Source: Massilia sp. UBA2604
Lineage (GTDB): Bacteria; Pseudomonadota; Gammaproteobacteria; Burkholderiales; Burkholderiaceae_D
Direction: 5' to 3'
Assembly: GCA_002339265.1 (NCBI GenBank)
Contig: DDKG01000105.1
Coordinates: 1,807-8,373 of the forward strand
Length of the DNA: 6,567 nucleotides
Of this stretch, positions 1-6,567 are shown piece by piece (the first letter of the stretch is position 1; every line of letters begins with the position of its first letter). The notes beneath the pieces are model-generated. The model saw nothing but the letters and a program-made list of their open reading frames with translations, searched no databases and had not been told where the DNA came from. Both the position numbers and the translations under genes were made by a program.

Positions 1-1994
<1,994 letters not shown>

Positions 1995-2155
1995 GCCACG
2001 ATTTTACCGCAGATGACCGCTGCCGCGAACAATCAACGGTCGGGCTCTTGTGCAACCGGCATGAAAAACGGGTGCGACGGACGTGCGGACGCCGATGCGG
2101 GACGACAAGAAAAGGGAGCTGAAAATGGAAATACTGCGGAGGAGAAAAGATAAGA

Positions 2156-2251
2156 GGCGAGCCTGATCTGCGGCACTTGCGGTGAACGGCTTTGGCTGCT
2201 TCGTTCCCGACCTGACCAGGTAAACCATGCCACAATGCGCAGGGGCCCGCC
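2156..2251 (-). ncRNA. ffs: 4.5S (small bacterial) signal recognition particle RNA
   Basis: RNA core of the signal recognition particle. It binds Ffh and, with FtsY, targets nascent membrane proteins to the translocon. Read on the minus strand, the apical part is nearly the E. coli 4.5S sequence: GTTTACCTGGTCAGGTC, then a GGAA tetraloop (2204-2207), then CGAAGCAGCCAA. The tetraloop-closing triplets are TCG/CGA instead of the UCC/GGA of E. coli, a compensated change that keeps the helix. The ends are set by a perfect 8-bp terminal pairing (one G-U) between GGCGGGCC (2244-2251) and GGCTCGCC (2156-2163), giving about 96 nt, normal for the short SRP RNA without an Alu domain. A T-rich tract (TCTTATCTTTTCTCC, 2141-2155) follows the stem and probably serves in termination or 3' processing. 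The gene lies about 160 bp upstream of dnaX on the same strand; Bacillus also has its SRP RNA gene next to dnaX. Exact ends are inferred from the helix. Confidence 0.94.
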
Positions 2252-2258
2252 AGCGCTC

Positions 2259-2288
2259 ATTATACCTTAGCGTATGGCGTTTAGGGAA
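2259..2288 (-). promoter_or_regulatory. sigma-70 promoter of ffs
   Basis: A perfect -10 box TATAAT occupies 2264-2259 on the minus strand, ending seven bases before the inferred first base of the SRP RNA (2251). The best -35 candidate, TTCCCT (2288-2283, 18-bp spacer), is poor. The discriminator GAGCGCT between -10 and start is GC-rich, as is usual for growth-rate-controlled stable RNA promoters. That mode of control is an inference from family knowledge. Confidence 0.75.
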
Positions 2289-2356
2289 ATGACCGGGGTA
2301 TGACGCTCGGCTCGGCGCTAGAAGACCACGACAATCGCGTTCTCACGCAGCCTCAG

Positions 2357-2387
2357 CACGTCGTTCCCGCGAAGGCGGGAACCCAAG
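2357..2387 (-). repeat. Palindromic dispersed repeat, full copy R1 (dRS3/REP-like)
   Basis: The core at 2363-2382 is a perfect 8-bp inverted repeat GTTCCCGC / GCGGGAAC around a 4-base loop GAAG. It is flanked by CACGTC on the left and CCAAG on the right. Read on the minus strand (CTTGG, core, GACGTG), all 31 bases are identical to the copy at 5627-5657, more than 3 kb away. The arms extend the ATTCCC-N8-GGGAAT pattern known from neisserial dRS3 elements, and similar elements are dispersed in many proteobacterial genomes. Function is unknown; possible roles in folding, termination or mRNA stability are inference. Confidence 0.88.
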
Positions 2388-2466
2388 TGTCGCCAGCCAG
2401 CGGCCTTAAAATCGACCTCCGATGGACGTTGGGGCCAAGTTGGAGGATAAACATTCTGTGACTTAA

Positions 2467-2497
2467 CTTGGATTCCCGCCTGCGCGGGAATGACGTG
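2467..2497 (+). repeat. Palindromic dispersed repeat, full copy R2 (dRS3/REP-like)
   Basis: The core at 2472-2491 is ATTCCCGC, loop CTGC, then GCGGGAAT, a perfect 8-bp inverted repeat and an exact match to the dRS3 pattern ATTCCC-N8-GGGAAT. The flanks CTTGG and GACGTG match the other copies. It lies in the opposite orientation to R1 and matches it at 28 of 31 positions. The outermost core pair is A-T here and G-C in R1, so the palindrome is preserved. Confidence 0.88.
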
Positions 2498-2531
2498 CAT
2501 ACTTTGCGAATAAATATTCCGGACGCTAGTG

Positions 2532-2553
2532 CGCCTGCGCGGGAATGACGTGC
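2532..2553 (+). repeat. Half copy of the palindromic repeat (R3)
   Basis: These 22 bases are identical to the right-hand part of R2 (2477-2498), including GCGGGAAT and the flank GACGTGC. The left arm (CTTGGATTCC) is absent and replaced by unrelated sequence, so it cannot form the hairpin. It is in direct orientation to R2, 55 bases further on, which suggests a truncated duplicate. Confidence 0.8.
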
Positions 2554-2615
2554 TGGAGCCAACTATTCAGGCGAACGACGCAGGCTGCCCGCTCGTGAGC
2601 CAAACTGGCCTGCGC

Positions 2616-4100
2616 TCAAATCCCCAACTGCCCCCAGATCTCATCGATCTTCTTCTTGACCGCAGGCTCCATCGCGATCGGCGTACCCCATTCGCGATTG
2701 GTCTCGCCCGGCCATTTATTAGTAGCGTCGATACCCATCTTGCTGCCCAGGCCGCTGATCGGCGAAGCGAAGTCGAGGTAGTCGATCGGGGTGTTGTCGA
2801 CCATGACCGTGTCGCGGGTCGGATCGACGCGGGTCGTGATGGCCCAGATCACCTCTTTCCAGTCGCGCACATTGACGTCCTCGTCCACCACGACGATAAA
2901 CTTGGTGTACATGAACTGGCGCAGGAAGCTCCACACGCCGAACATCACCCGCTTGGCGTGGCCCGCGTACTGCTTCTTCATCTGCACCACCGCCATGCGG
3001 TAGCTGCAGCCTTCCGGCGGCAGGTAGAAATCGGTGATCTCGGTGAACTGCTTCTGCAGCAGCGGGATGAAAACTTCGTTCAGCGCCACGCCCAGCACGG
3101 CCGGTTCGTCCGGCGGCTTGCCGGTATAGGTCGAGTGGTAGATCGGATCGCGCCGCATCGTGATGCGGTCGATCGTGAACACCGGGAAACTGTCCTGCTC
3201 ATTATAGTAGCCGGTATGGTCGCCATACGGCCCCTCGAGCGCATGCTCGAAGCCGGACGGATGGTGCTGGTCCGGGTAGATATGCCCTTCGAGCACGATC
3301 TCGGCGGACGCCGGCACCATCAATTCGCTGCCGATCGCCTTGGTGAGCGAGGTGCGACTGCCGCGCAGCAGGCCGGCGAACTGGTATTCGGACAGCGTGT
3401 CCGGCACCGGCGTCACGGCGCCCAGGATGGTGGCCGGGTCGGCGCCCAGCGCCACCGCGATCGGGTAAGGTTTACCTGGATTGGCCAGCGCATGCTCGCG
3501 GAAATCGAGCGCGCCGCCGCGGTGGGCCAGCCAGCGCATGATGACCTTGTTCGGGCCCAGCACCTGCTGGCGGTAGATGCCCAGGTTCTGGCGTTTCTTG
3601 TTCGGGCCCTTGGTAATGACCAGGCCCCAGGTGATCAGGGGCGCCACGTCGCCCGGCCAGCAGTGCTGGATCGGCAGGCGGCCGAGGTCGACGTCCTGGC
3701 CTTCCCAGACGATTTCCTGGCACGGCGCGCCCTTCACTTCCTTCGGCGCCATGTCCCATACCGCCTTGACGAGCGAGCCCATGCCCATGATGTCCTTGAA
3801 ACCCTTGGGCGGCTCCGGCTCCTTCAGGCGCGCCAGCACGTGGCCGATCTGGCGCAGCTCACTCAAATCCTCCGCCCCCATGCCCAGCGCCACCCGCTTC
3901 GGCGTACCGAACAGATTGCCGAGGACGGGGATCGTGTGCCCAAGCGGCTGCCGGAACAACAGCGCGGGACCTTCTGCGCGCAGCGTGCGGTCGCAGATCT
4001 CGGTCATTTCGAGGTTGGTTGATACCGGAATGTCAATATGTTTTAGCTCGCCCATGCGGTCAAGCTGGGCCATAAAATCTCGCAAGTCTGTATATTTCAT
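2616..4100 (-). CDS. ubiD: 4-hydroxy-3-polyprenylbenzoate decarboxylase UbiD
   Basis: Decarboxylates 3-octaprenyl-4-hydroxybenzoate to 2-octaprenylphenol in ubiquinone synthesis, using the prenylated FMN cofactor made by UbiX; no ubiX lies in this window. The 494-residue product is close to the 497 of E. coli UbiD and collinear with it throughout. Recognisable blocks are MKYTDLRDF at the start, [14 protein letters not shown] (62-75), QNLGIYRQQ (171-179), [10 protein letters not shown] (188-197), the cofactor/metal region [11 protein letters not shown] (262-272) with E267 and E271, the active-site segment [11 protein letters not shown] (289-299) with E289 and D294, and the C-terminal NKWPGET (461-467). 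A loop before EGPYGD is about seven residues longer than in E. coli. The frame extends upstream to a TTG at 4205, but family alignment starts at ATG 4100. No strong Shine-Dalgarno is seen, only a weak GAAGAAA. The gene stands alone, with no close same-strand neighbour and no clear intrinsic terminator. Confidence 0.97.
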   Translation of the reverse strand: MKYTDLRDFMAQLDRMGELKHIDIPVSTNLEMTEICDRTLRAEGPALLFRQPLGHTIPVLGNLFGTPKRVALGMGAEDLSELRQIGHVLARLKEPEPPKGFKDIMGMGSLVKAVWDMAPKEVKGAPCQEIVWEGQDVDLGRLPIQHCWPGDVAPLITWGLVITKGPNKKRQNLGIYRQQVLGPNKVIMRWLAHRGGALDFREHALANPGKPYPIAVALGADPATILGAVTPVPDTLSEYQFAGLLRGSRTSLTKAIGSELMVPASAEIVLEGHIYPDQHHPSGFEHALEGPYGDHTGYYNEQDSFPVFTIDRITMRRDPIYHSTYTGKPPDEPAVLGVALNEVFIPLLQKQFTEITDFYLPPEGCSYRMAVVQMKKQYAGHAKRVMFGVWSFLRQFMYTKFIVVVDEDVNVRDWKEVIWAITTRVDPTRDTVMVDNTPIDYLDFASPISGLGSKMGIDATNKWPGETNREWGTPIAMEPAVKKKIDEIWGQLGI

Positions 4101-4232
4101 CAAGTTTTGTGCATTTCTTCGATTGCAGAACGTAAGTGAGAGGGTGGAGCCAAGTGATTGATTCGTCAAGTATTTCCATTTGGAAGGCCACCTCATCAGA
4201 ACCAAAAGTTATAAGAGGCGAACGTGCTAGGG

Positions 4233-4262
4233 TTGACTTGATATAAGCTCCGCCCCTACAAT
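4233..4262 (+). promoter_or_regulatory. Sigma-70 promoter upstream of the transglycosylase gene
   Basis: TTGACT (4233-4238, five of six matches to consensus) and TACAAT (4257-4262, five of six) are separated by 18 bp. This is the best promoter in the window after the ffs -10 box. Transcription would start near 4269, about 307 bases before the ATG at 4576. It could serve that gene through a long leader or drive a separate small RNA. Assignment to the downstream gene is an inference from position. Confidence 0.65.
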
Positions 4263-4268
4263 CCGTCC

Positions 4269-4575
4269 TACTTGATGAGACGGCCTTACTTTTTTTGCCA
4301 CAATTTTAGCCGTTCTCATGCATTCACGGGGTCGGGGCCCCAAACGACATTTTAAGGAGTGTTTTCTCTTGGGCGTCTGCCCAATCCCCCGAGACAGTTG
4401 TTGAGCCACTGGTCCCTGCCCGCCGGGTTAGCAGCCAGCTGAAGCAAAGCAATGACGGCGTTAGTCGGCCGCGTCGCGGCGACAAACGATTTTCTGATGC
4501 ACGGCAAAACACATTCTGCGTTTCGCTTAGAGCGACACGACGGGATCCTTTTTGCCGCGACAAGGGGAAAATTCG
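4269..4575 (+). other. Long, potentially structured 5' leader (or small RNA)
   Basis: Predicted untranslated stretch between the promoter and the start codon. Several inverted repeats can be read by eye. ATGAGA plus CGGC (4275-4284) pairs with GCCG plus TCTCAT (4309-4319, one bulged base). GTCG (4331-4334) pairs with CGAC (4345-4348). TTGGGC (4369-4374) pairs with GCCCAA (4379-4384) around a 4-base loop. CTGG/CTGC (4409-4419) pairs with GCAG/CCAG (4431-4438). A GC-rich hairpin lies at about 4464-4483. I could not match it to a known riboswitch class. No folding energy was calculated, so real structure is unproven. Confidence 0.4.
4562..4568 (+). promoter_or_regulatory. Ribosome binding site deciding the start at 4576
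   Basis: AAGGGGA is followed by seven bases and then ATG at 4576. It is the best Shine-Dalgarno among the candidate starts of this frame: the TTG at 4552 lies upstream of it, and the in-frame ATG at 4672 has only a weak purine stretch before it. Confidence 0.65.
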
Positions 4576-5532
4576 ATGTTTCATCGTTTTATCACGAGCG
4601 CAAGGCTCGTGCAATCCATGGCCAGCCAGCCAATCACGTGGTCTTCCGTGAGCAAAACGGCAAGCGGTATCATGAAAACCGCGCGCACTACCCTGACCGT
4701 ATTCGGTCTGACCGCAGTCGCCATGCTGGCGCTGCTGTACACCAATGACAGTTTCGCCAAGCGCGTCTCTGAAATGCTGCATCCGCAGCCAACCGTCGTT
4801 GCCGCCGCCGAGCCAGTCATGCCGGCGGCGCCTGTCGCGCCTACGCCGAAGGCCGTGGCCGAAGCGGTCGCCGTCGAAACGACGCACCTGCGCGATTCGC
4901 ATGCGATGCTGGGCAACAGCAAGCAGCAGCAATACGTCACCAACTGGCTGTCCAAGCGTTATCGCGTCGCCGGCGACGCCGCCAATATGCTGGTCTCGAC
5001 CGCTTACCTGACGGCGCACGAGCTGAAACTCGACCCGCTGCTGATCCTGGCGGTGATGGCGATCGAATCGGGCCTGAACCCATTCGCCGAAAGCGCAATG
5101 GGCGCCAAGGGCCTGATGCAGGTCATGGCCAAGGTCCACCACGACAAGTTCGAGGACGTCGGCGGCCCGCAGGCGGCCCTGAACCCGGTCGCCAACATCC
5201 GTGTCGGCGCCCTGATCCTGAAGGATTACGTCAAGCGTACCGGCTCGATCGAAGGCGGCCTGAAGACCTATGTCGGCGCGGCCGACCTGGAAACCGATTC
5301 GGGCTATGGCAACAAGGTGCTGGCAGAGTACCGCCTGCTGAAGAAAGTCTCGAAAGGCCAGAACGTCCCGGTGCGCACCCCGCGCGTCACGCCGGCGCCG
5401 GCGACCATCATGGCCGCCAAGCAGCCCGAGGCGGAAACGGCCAAGCCGGAAGCCAAGCCGATGCAGGAAACCACCACCGCGTCCACCACCGGCGCGCAGG
5501 TGCCGAACGTCGAGCCGCTGGCCGGCCTGTAA
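4576..5532 (+). CDS. Lytic transglycosylase-like protein (SLT domain, family 1), membrane-anchored or secreted
   Basis: Predicted to cleave peptidoglycan glycan strands in the periplasm, leaving 1,6-anhydro-MurNAc ends. The 318-residue product has a basic N-terminus, one hydrophobic segment (about 38-56), an Ala/Pro/Val-rich spacer (about 72-105) and an SLT domain (about 120-260). The SLT domain contains AIESGLNPFAES (162-173), with E164 as expected catalytic acid, GAKGLMQVM (176-184) and IRVGALILKDYV (208-219). The third SLT motif, usually AYN, reads TYVGA (231-235), so the usual Asn is replaced by Val. The tail (about 265-318) is rich in Pro, Ala, Thr and Glu and probably disordered. Start 4576 is chosen for AAGGGGA seven bases upstream. 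Starting instead at ATG 4672 (Met33) would give a textbook signal peptide (MKTAR, hydrophobic core, TNDSFA before K), so export by cleavable signal remains possible. A terminator follows; there is no operon partner. The specific family member cannot be named. Confidence 0.88.
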   Translation: MFHRFITSARLVQSMASQPITWSSVSKTASGIMKTARTTLTVFGLTAVAMLALLYTNDSFAKRVSEMLHPQPTVVAAAEPVMPAAPVAPTPKAVAEAVAVETTHLRDSHAMLGNSKQQQYVTNWLSKRYRVAGDAANMLVSTAYLTAHELKLDPLLILAVMAIESGLNPFAESAMGAKGLMQVMAKVHHDKFEDVGGPQAALNPVANIRVGALILKDYVKRTGSIEGGLKTYVGAADLETDSGYGNKVLAEYRLLKKVSKGQNVPVRTPRVTPAPATIMAAKQPEAETAKPEAKPMQETTTASTTGAQVPNVEPLAGL

Positions 5533-5556
5533 GAATCACGAGGCAGTTCCTTGGAT

Positions 5557-5582
5557 GCCACCGCTGCGGCGGTGGCTTTTTT
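5557..5582 (+). terminator. Intrinsic terminator of the transglycosylase gene
   Basis: GCCACCGC (5557-5564) pairs perfectly with GCGGTGGC (5569-5576) around a 4-base loop and is followed by six T (5577-5582). It begins 24 bases after the stop codon, typical for a rho-independent terminator. Confidence 0.93.
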
Positions 5583-5626
5583 GTGTTTGCTCTATATATA
5601 GTTAGCGTACGGGCTGCGCAGGCAAA

Positions 5627-5657
5627 CTTGGGTTCCCGCCTTCGCGGGAACGACGTG
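5627..5657 (+). repeat. Palindromic dispersed repeat, full copy R4 (dRS3/REP-like)
   Basis: Core at 5632-5651: GTTCCCGC, loop CTTC, GCGGGAAC, flanked by CTTGG and GACGTG. It equals R1 (2357-2387) in reverse complement over all 31 bases. It forms an inverted pair with R5. Confidence 0.9.
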
Positions 5658-5709
5658 CTTACGTACGTGTCCGAAGTTGGGTCAGCGGTTTTCCGGCACA
5701 GCAAACCAC

Positions 5710-5738
5710 CGTCGTTCCCGCGAAGGCGGGAACCCAAG
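5710..5738 (-). repeat. Palindromic dispersed repeat, full copy R5 (dRS3/REP-like)
   Basis: Core at 5714-5733: GTTCCCGC, loop GAAG, GCGGGAAC, followed by CCAAG. Its reverse complement is identical to the first 29 bases of R4 (5627-5655); similarity stops beyond that. The two copies could pair into one 29-bp stem with a 54-base loop. Confidence 0.9.
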
Positions 5739-5763
5739 GCCGCAGCAACCCTCGCGCCCCAAC

Positions 5764-5798
5764 AAAAAAGCCACCGGCTCGCGCACGGTGGCTTTTTC
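5764..5798 (-). terminator. Bidirectional intrinsic terminator, mainly for ribH-nusB
   Basis: GCCACCG (5770-5776) pairs with CGGTGGC (5786-5792) around a 9-base loop. Six A precede the stem and five T follow it, so each strand has a T-run after the hairpin: six T on the minus strand, five on the plus strand. It sits about 20 bases beyond the nusB stop and can also act as a backstop for rightward transcription. Its stem resembles that of the terminator at 5557-5582. Confidence 0.92.
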
Positions 5799-5816
5799 TC
5801 GTCACGAACCGAGTGA

Positions 5817-6287
5817 TCAACGACGCTCGTTCGCCGCCACCTCATCCGGTCGCATGCGCGACGCCAGCTTGTCCAGCACGCCATTGACGTACTTGTGCCC
5901 ATCGATCCCGCCGAACGACTTGGTCAATTCGACCGCCTCGTTGATCACGACGCGATATGGAATCTCGGGATGGTTCTTCAGCTCGTAGGCGCCCAGCAGC
6001 AGCACCGCGTGCTCGATCGGCGACAGTTCGGTGATCGCGCGGTCGATCACCGGGGCGATCGCTTCGCGCAGCTCGACCGAAGTGCTGATTGCACCATTGA
6101 GCAGCGCCGAGAAGAACTCGCTGTCGGCCTTGTCGAAGCCATGGGCGCCGCGGATATTGGTCGAGACCACCCGCGCCGATTCATTATTCAGCAGCCATTG
6201 GTACAGACCCTGGAGCGCGAACTCGCGCGCTCGGTGGCGCGGCGTGCGGTTCTTGCTCGGGTTGGCGTGCGTACTCTTGTCAGTCAT
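5817..6287 (-). CDS. nusB: Transcription antitermination factor NusB
   Basis: Small all-helical RNA-binding protein. With NusE (ribosomal protein S10) it binds boxA in nascent rRNA and supports processive antitermination of rRNA operons. The 156-residue product is slightly longer than E. coli NusB (139), because of a short polar N-terminal extension (about 1-14) and a charged tail. Family landmarks are RHRAREFALQGLYQW (17-31, the basic first helix used in RNA contact), ELSPIEHAVLLLGAYEL (87-103), and the conserved C-terminal block from VVINEAVELTKSFGG (113-127) to HKYVNGVLDKLA (131-142). It starts at ATG 6287, with AAAGG about ten bases upstream, only 19 bases after the ribH stop, so the two are almost certainly co-transcribed, as in many proteobacteria. 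It ends at TGA (5817-5819), just before the bidirectional terminator. Confidence 0.97.
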   Translation of the reverse strand: MTDKSTHANPSKNRTPRHRAREFALQGLYQWLLNNESARVVSTNIRGAHGFDKADSEFFSALLNGAISTSVELREAIAPVIDRAITELSPIEHAVLLLGAYELKNHPEIPYRVVINEAVELTKSFGGIDGHKYVNGVLDKLASRMRPDEVAANERR

Positions 6288-6306
6288 TGTTTTCTTGCCT
6301 TTACTG

Positions 6307-6567
6307 TTATTCGTCCTCTGGCACCAGCTCGTCCAGCGCCATCAGGAGGTTGGCCATTTCGACCGCGACGCGTGCGGCGTCGCCGCCCTTCTCGGCCATG
6401 CGGACTTCGGCCTGCTCGTCGGTCTCGGTGGTCAGGATCGCGTTGGCGATCGGGATGCCGTAATCGAGGCCGATGCGGGTGATGCCGGCGCCCGATTCGT
6501 TCGACACCAGCTCGAAATGGTAGGTTTCGCCGCGGATCACCGCGCCCAGGGCGATCAGCGCGTCGAA
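6307..6567 (-). CDS. ribH: 6,7-dimethyl-8-ribityllumazine synthase (RibH), 5' end beyond the window
   Basis: Penultimate enzyme of riboflavin synthesis. It condenses 5-amino-6-ribitylamino-uracil with 3,4-dihydroxy-2-butanone 4-phosphate to give lumazine, usually in a large oligomeric shell. Only the last 86 residues are present; family members have roughly 155 residues, so the N-terminal half lies to the right of the window. The visible part begins [19 protein letters not shown], containing the conserved G-x-V-I-R-G-x-T-x-H-F-E block with the catalytic His. Then come a [17 protein letters not shown] segment equivalent to the IPVAFGVLTTE strand of E. coli and the C-terminal helix, here with an acidic tail ELVPEDE. 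An internal GTG at 6540 is not the start, since the conserved sequence continues upstream in frame. It leads into nusB. Confidence 0.96.
   Translation of the reverse strand, partial: FDALIALGAVIRGETYHFELVSNESGAGITRIGLDYGIPIANAILTTETDEQAEVRMAEKGGDAARVAVEMANLLMALDELVPEDE

Larger units (their letters stand above)
2265..2615. other. Intergenic region between ffs and ubiD
   Basis: A gene-free stretch of about 350 bases. It holds the upstream part of the ffs promoter at its left end, two full palindromic repeats (2357-2387, 2467-2497), and a half repeat (2532-2553). Next to the ubiD stop codon is a hairpin with a 7-bp stem (CGCAGGC 2579-2585 with GCCTGCG 2608-2614, 22-nt loop). That hairpin lacks a T-run in the ubiD direction, so it is not a convincing intrinsic terminator. 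Short reading frames here are translations of the repeats (for example VIPAQAGIQ- or FPRRRESK-like peptides), a familiar artefact of this repeat type. I see no gene. Confidence 0.8.
4101..4575. other. Divergent intergenic region between ubiD and the transglycosylase gene
   Basis: A 475-base stretch with no convincing protein gene. The first part should hold the ubiD promoter on the minus strand. I find only weak candidates there, such as TATAAC at about 4214-4209 without a good -35, and a near-palindrome TTCCATTTGGAA at about 4174-4185. The right-hand part contains the plus-strand promoter at 4233-4262 and the long leader described separately. A minus-strand reading frame at 4227-4409 (60 codons) looks incidental: it has no ribosome site and no recognisable family. 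Confidence 0.7.

Noticed and set aside
2150..2160. 11-base match ATAAGAGGCGA to 4211-4221 (ffs 3' end versus the ubiD upstream region)
   Set aside because: Several 11-base matches are expected by chance in a window of this size, and there is no further similarity that suggests a copied ffs end.
2033..2260. Short minus-strand frames between dnaX and the ffs promoter
   Set aside because: They overlap the SRP RNA and have no ribosome site or family resemblance.
2357..2553. CRISPR array
   Set aside because: The copies are palindromic, in mixed orientation and irregularly spaced, and there are no cas genes. This is a dispersed repeat family, not an array.
2529..4022. A 497-codon open frame on the plus strand opposite ubiD
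   Set aside because: It mirrors ubiD, whose product aligns with the family from end to end. The antisense product is His/Arg/Asp-rich, with no recognisable domain and no ribosome site.
4357..4450. 6S RNA candidate
   Set aside because: Short matches to the E. coli sequence exist (TTTCTCT, CCCCCGAGAC, GGGTTA-CAGCC), but the spacing is tens of bases too short and no long closing stem could be formed by eye. I keep it only as something to test.
4409..4480. Resemblance to a c-di-GMP (GEMM) riboswitch (GCCGGGTTAGC and GCAAAGC)
   Set aside because: The two pieces occur in the wrong order and the hairpin that should separate them is too short. The other conserved positions are absent.
4452..4748. 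A 98-codon plus-strand frame overlapping the start of the transglycosylase gene
   Set aside because: It overlaps the real gene out of frame, lacks a Shine-Dalgarno and shows no family features.
5408..5902. A 164-codon minus-strand frame spanning repeats, terminators and parts of two genes
   Set aside because: Its peptide includes repeat-derived pieces (SFPRRREPK, GSRLRGNDG) and crosses two intrinsic terminators, so it is not a gene.

Overview
This 6.6 kb window is a GC-rich stretch of ordinary, mostly housekeeping bacterial chromosome. The UbiD, NusB, RibH and DnaX sequences, the small 4.5S-type SRP RNA and the RibH-NusB gene order point to a betaproteobacterium. My best guess is Burkholderiales, close to Oxalobacteraceae (Massilia/Duganella/Janthinobacterium-like). 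The family placement is inferred from general protein resemblance, not from a search.

Layout, left to right. (1) On the minus strand, most of dnaX (tau subunit of the DNA polymerase III clamp loader) runs off the left edge, with its start at 1994. (2) Just upstream of it, also on the minus strand, is ffs, the 4.5S signal recognition particle RNA (about 2156-2251), with a clear -10 box and a GC-rich discriminator. (3) A 350-base gene-free stretch (2265-2615) carries the ffs promoter, two full copies of a short palindromic dispersed repeat in inverted orientation and a third, half copy. (4) ubiD, the prenylated-FMN decarboxylase of ubiquinone synthesis, is on the minus strand (2616-4100). (5) A 475-base gene-free stretch (4101-4575) holds a good sigma-70 promoter pointing right and a long leader rich in potential hairpins. 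(6) A membrane-anchored or secreted lytic transglycosylase-like protein is on the plus strand (4576-5532). (7) A 284-base convergent intergenic region contains two intrinsic terminators flanking a perfect 29-bp inverted pair of the same palindromic repeat. (8) nusB (5817-6287) and the 3' part of ribH (6307 to the right edge) are on the minus strand, 19 bases apart, as an evident operon.

The genes belong to separate core processes: replication, co-translational protein targeting, quinone biosynthesis, cell-wall turnover, and the classic riboflavin/antitermination pair. There is no sign of phage, plasmid, insertion sequence, CRISPR or a defence system. The least explained parts are the non-coding ones: five copies of a palindromic repeat resembling neisserial dRS3 and REP-type elements, and the roughly 300-nt potentially structured leader upstream of the transglycosylase gene. 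I do not see a convincing undescribed system here. The findings below are modest leads and are scored that way.
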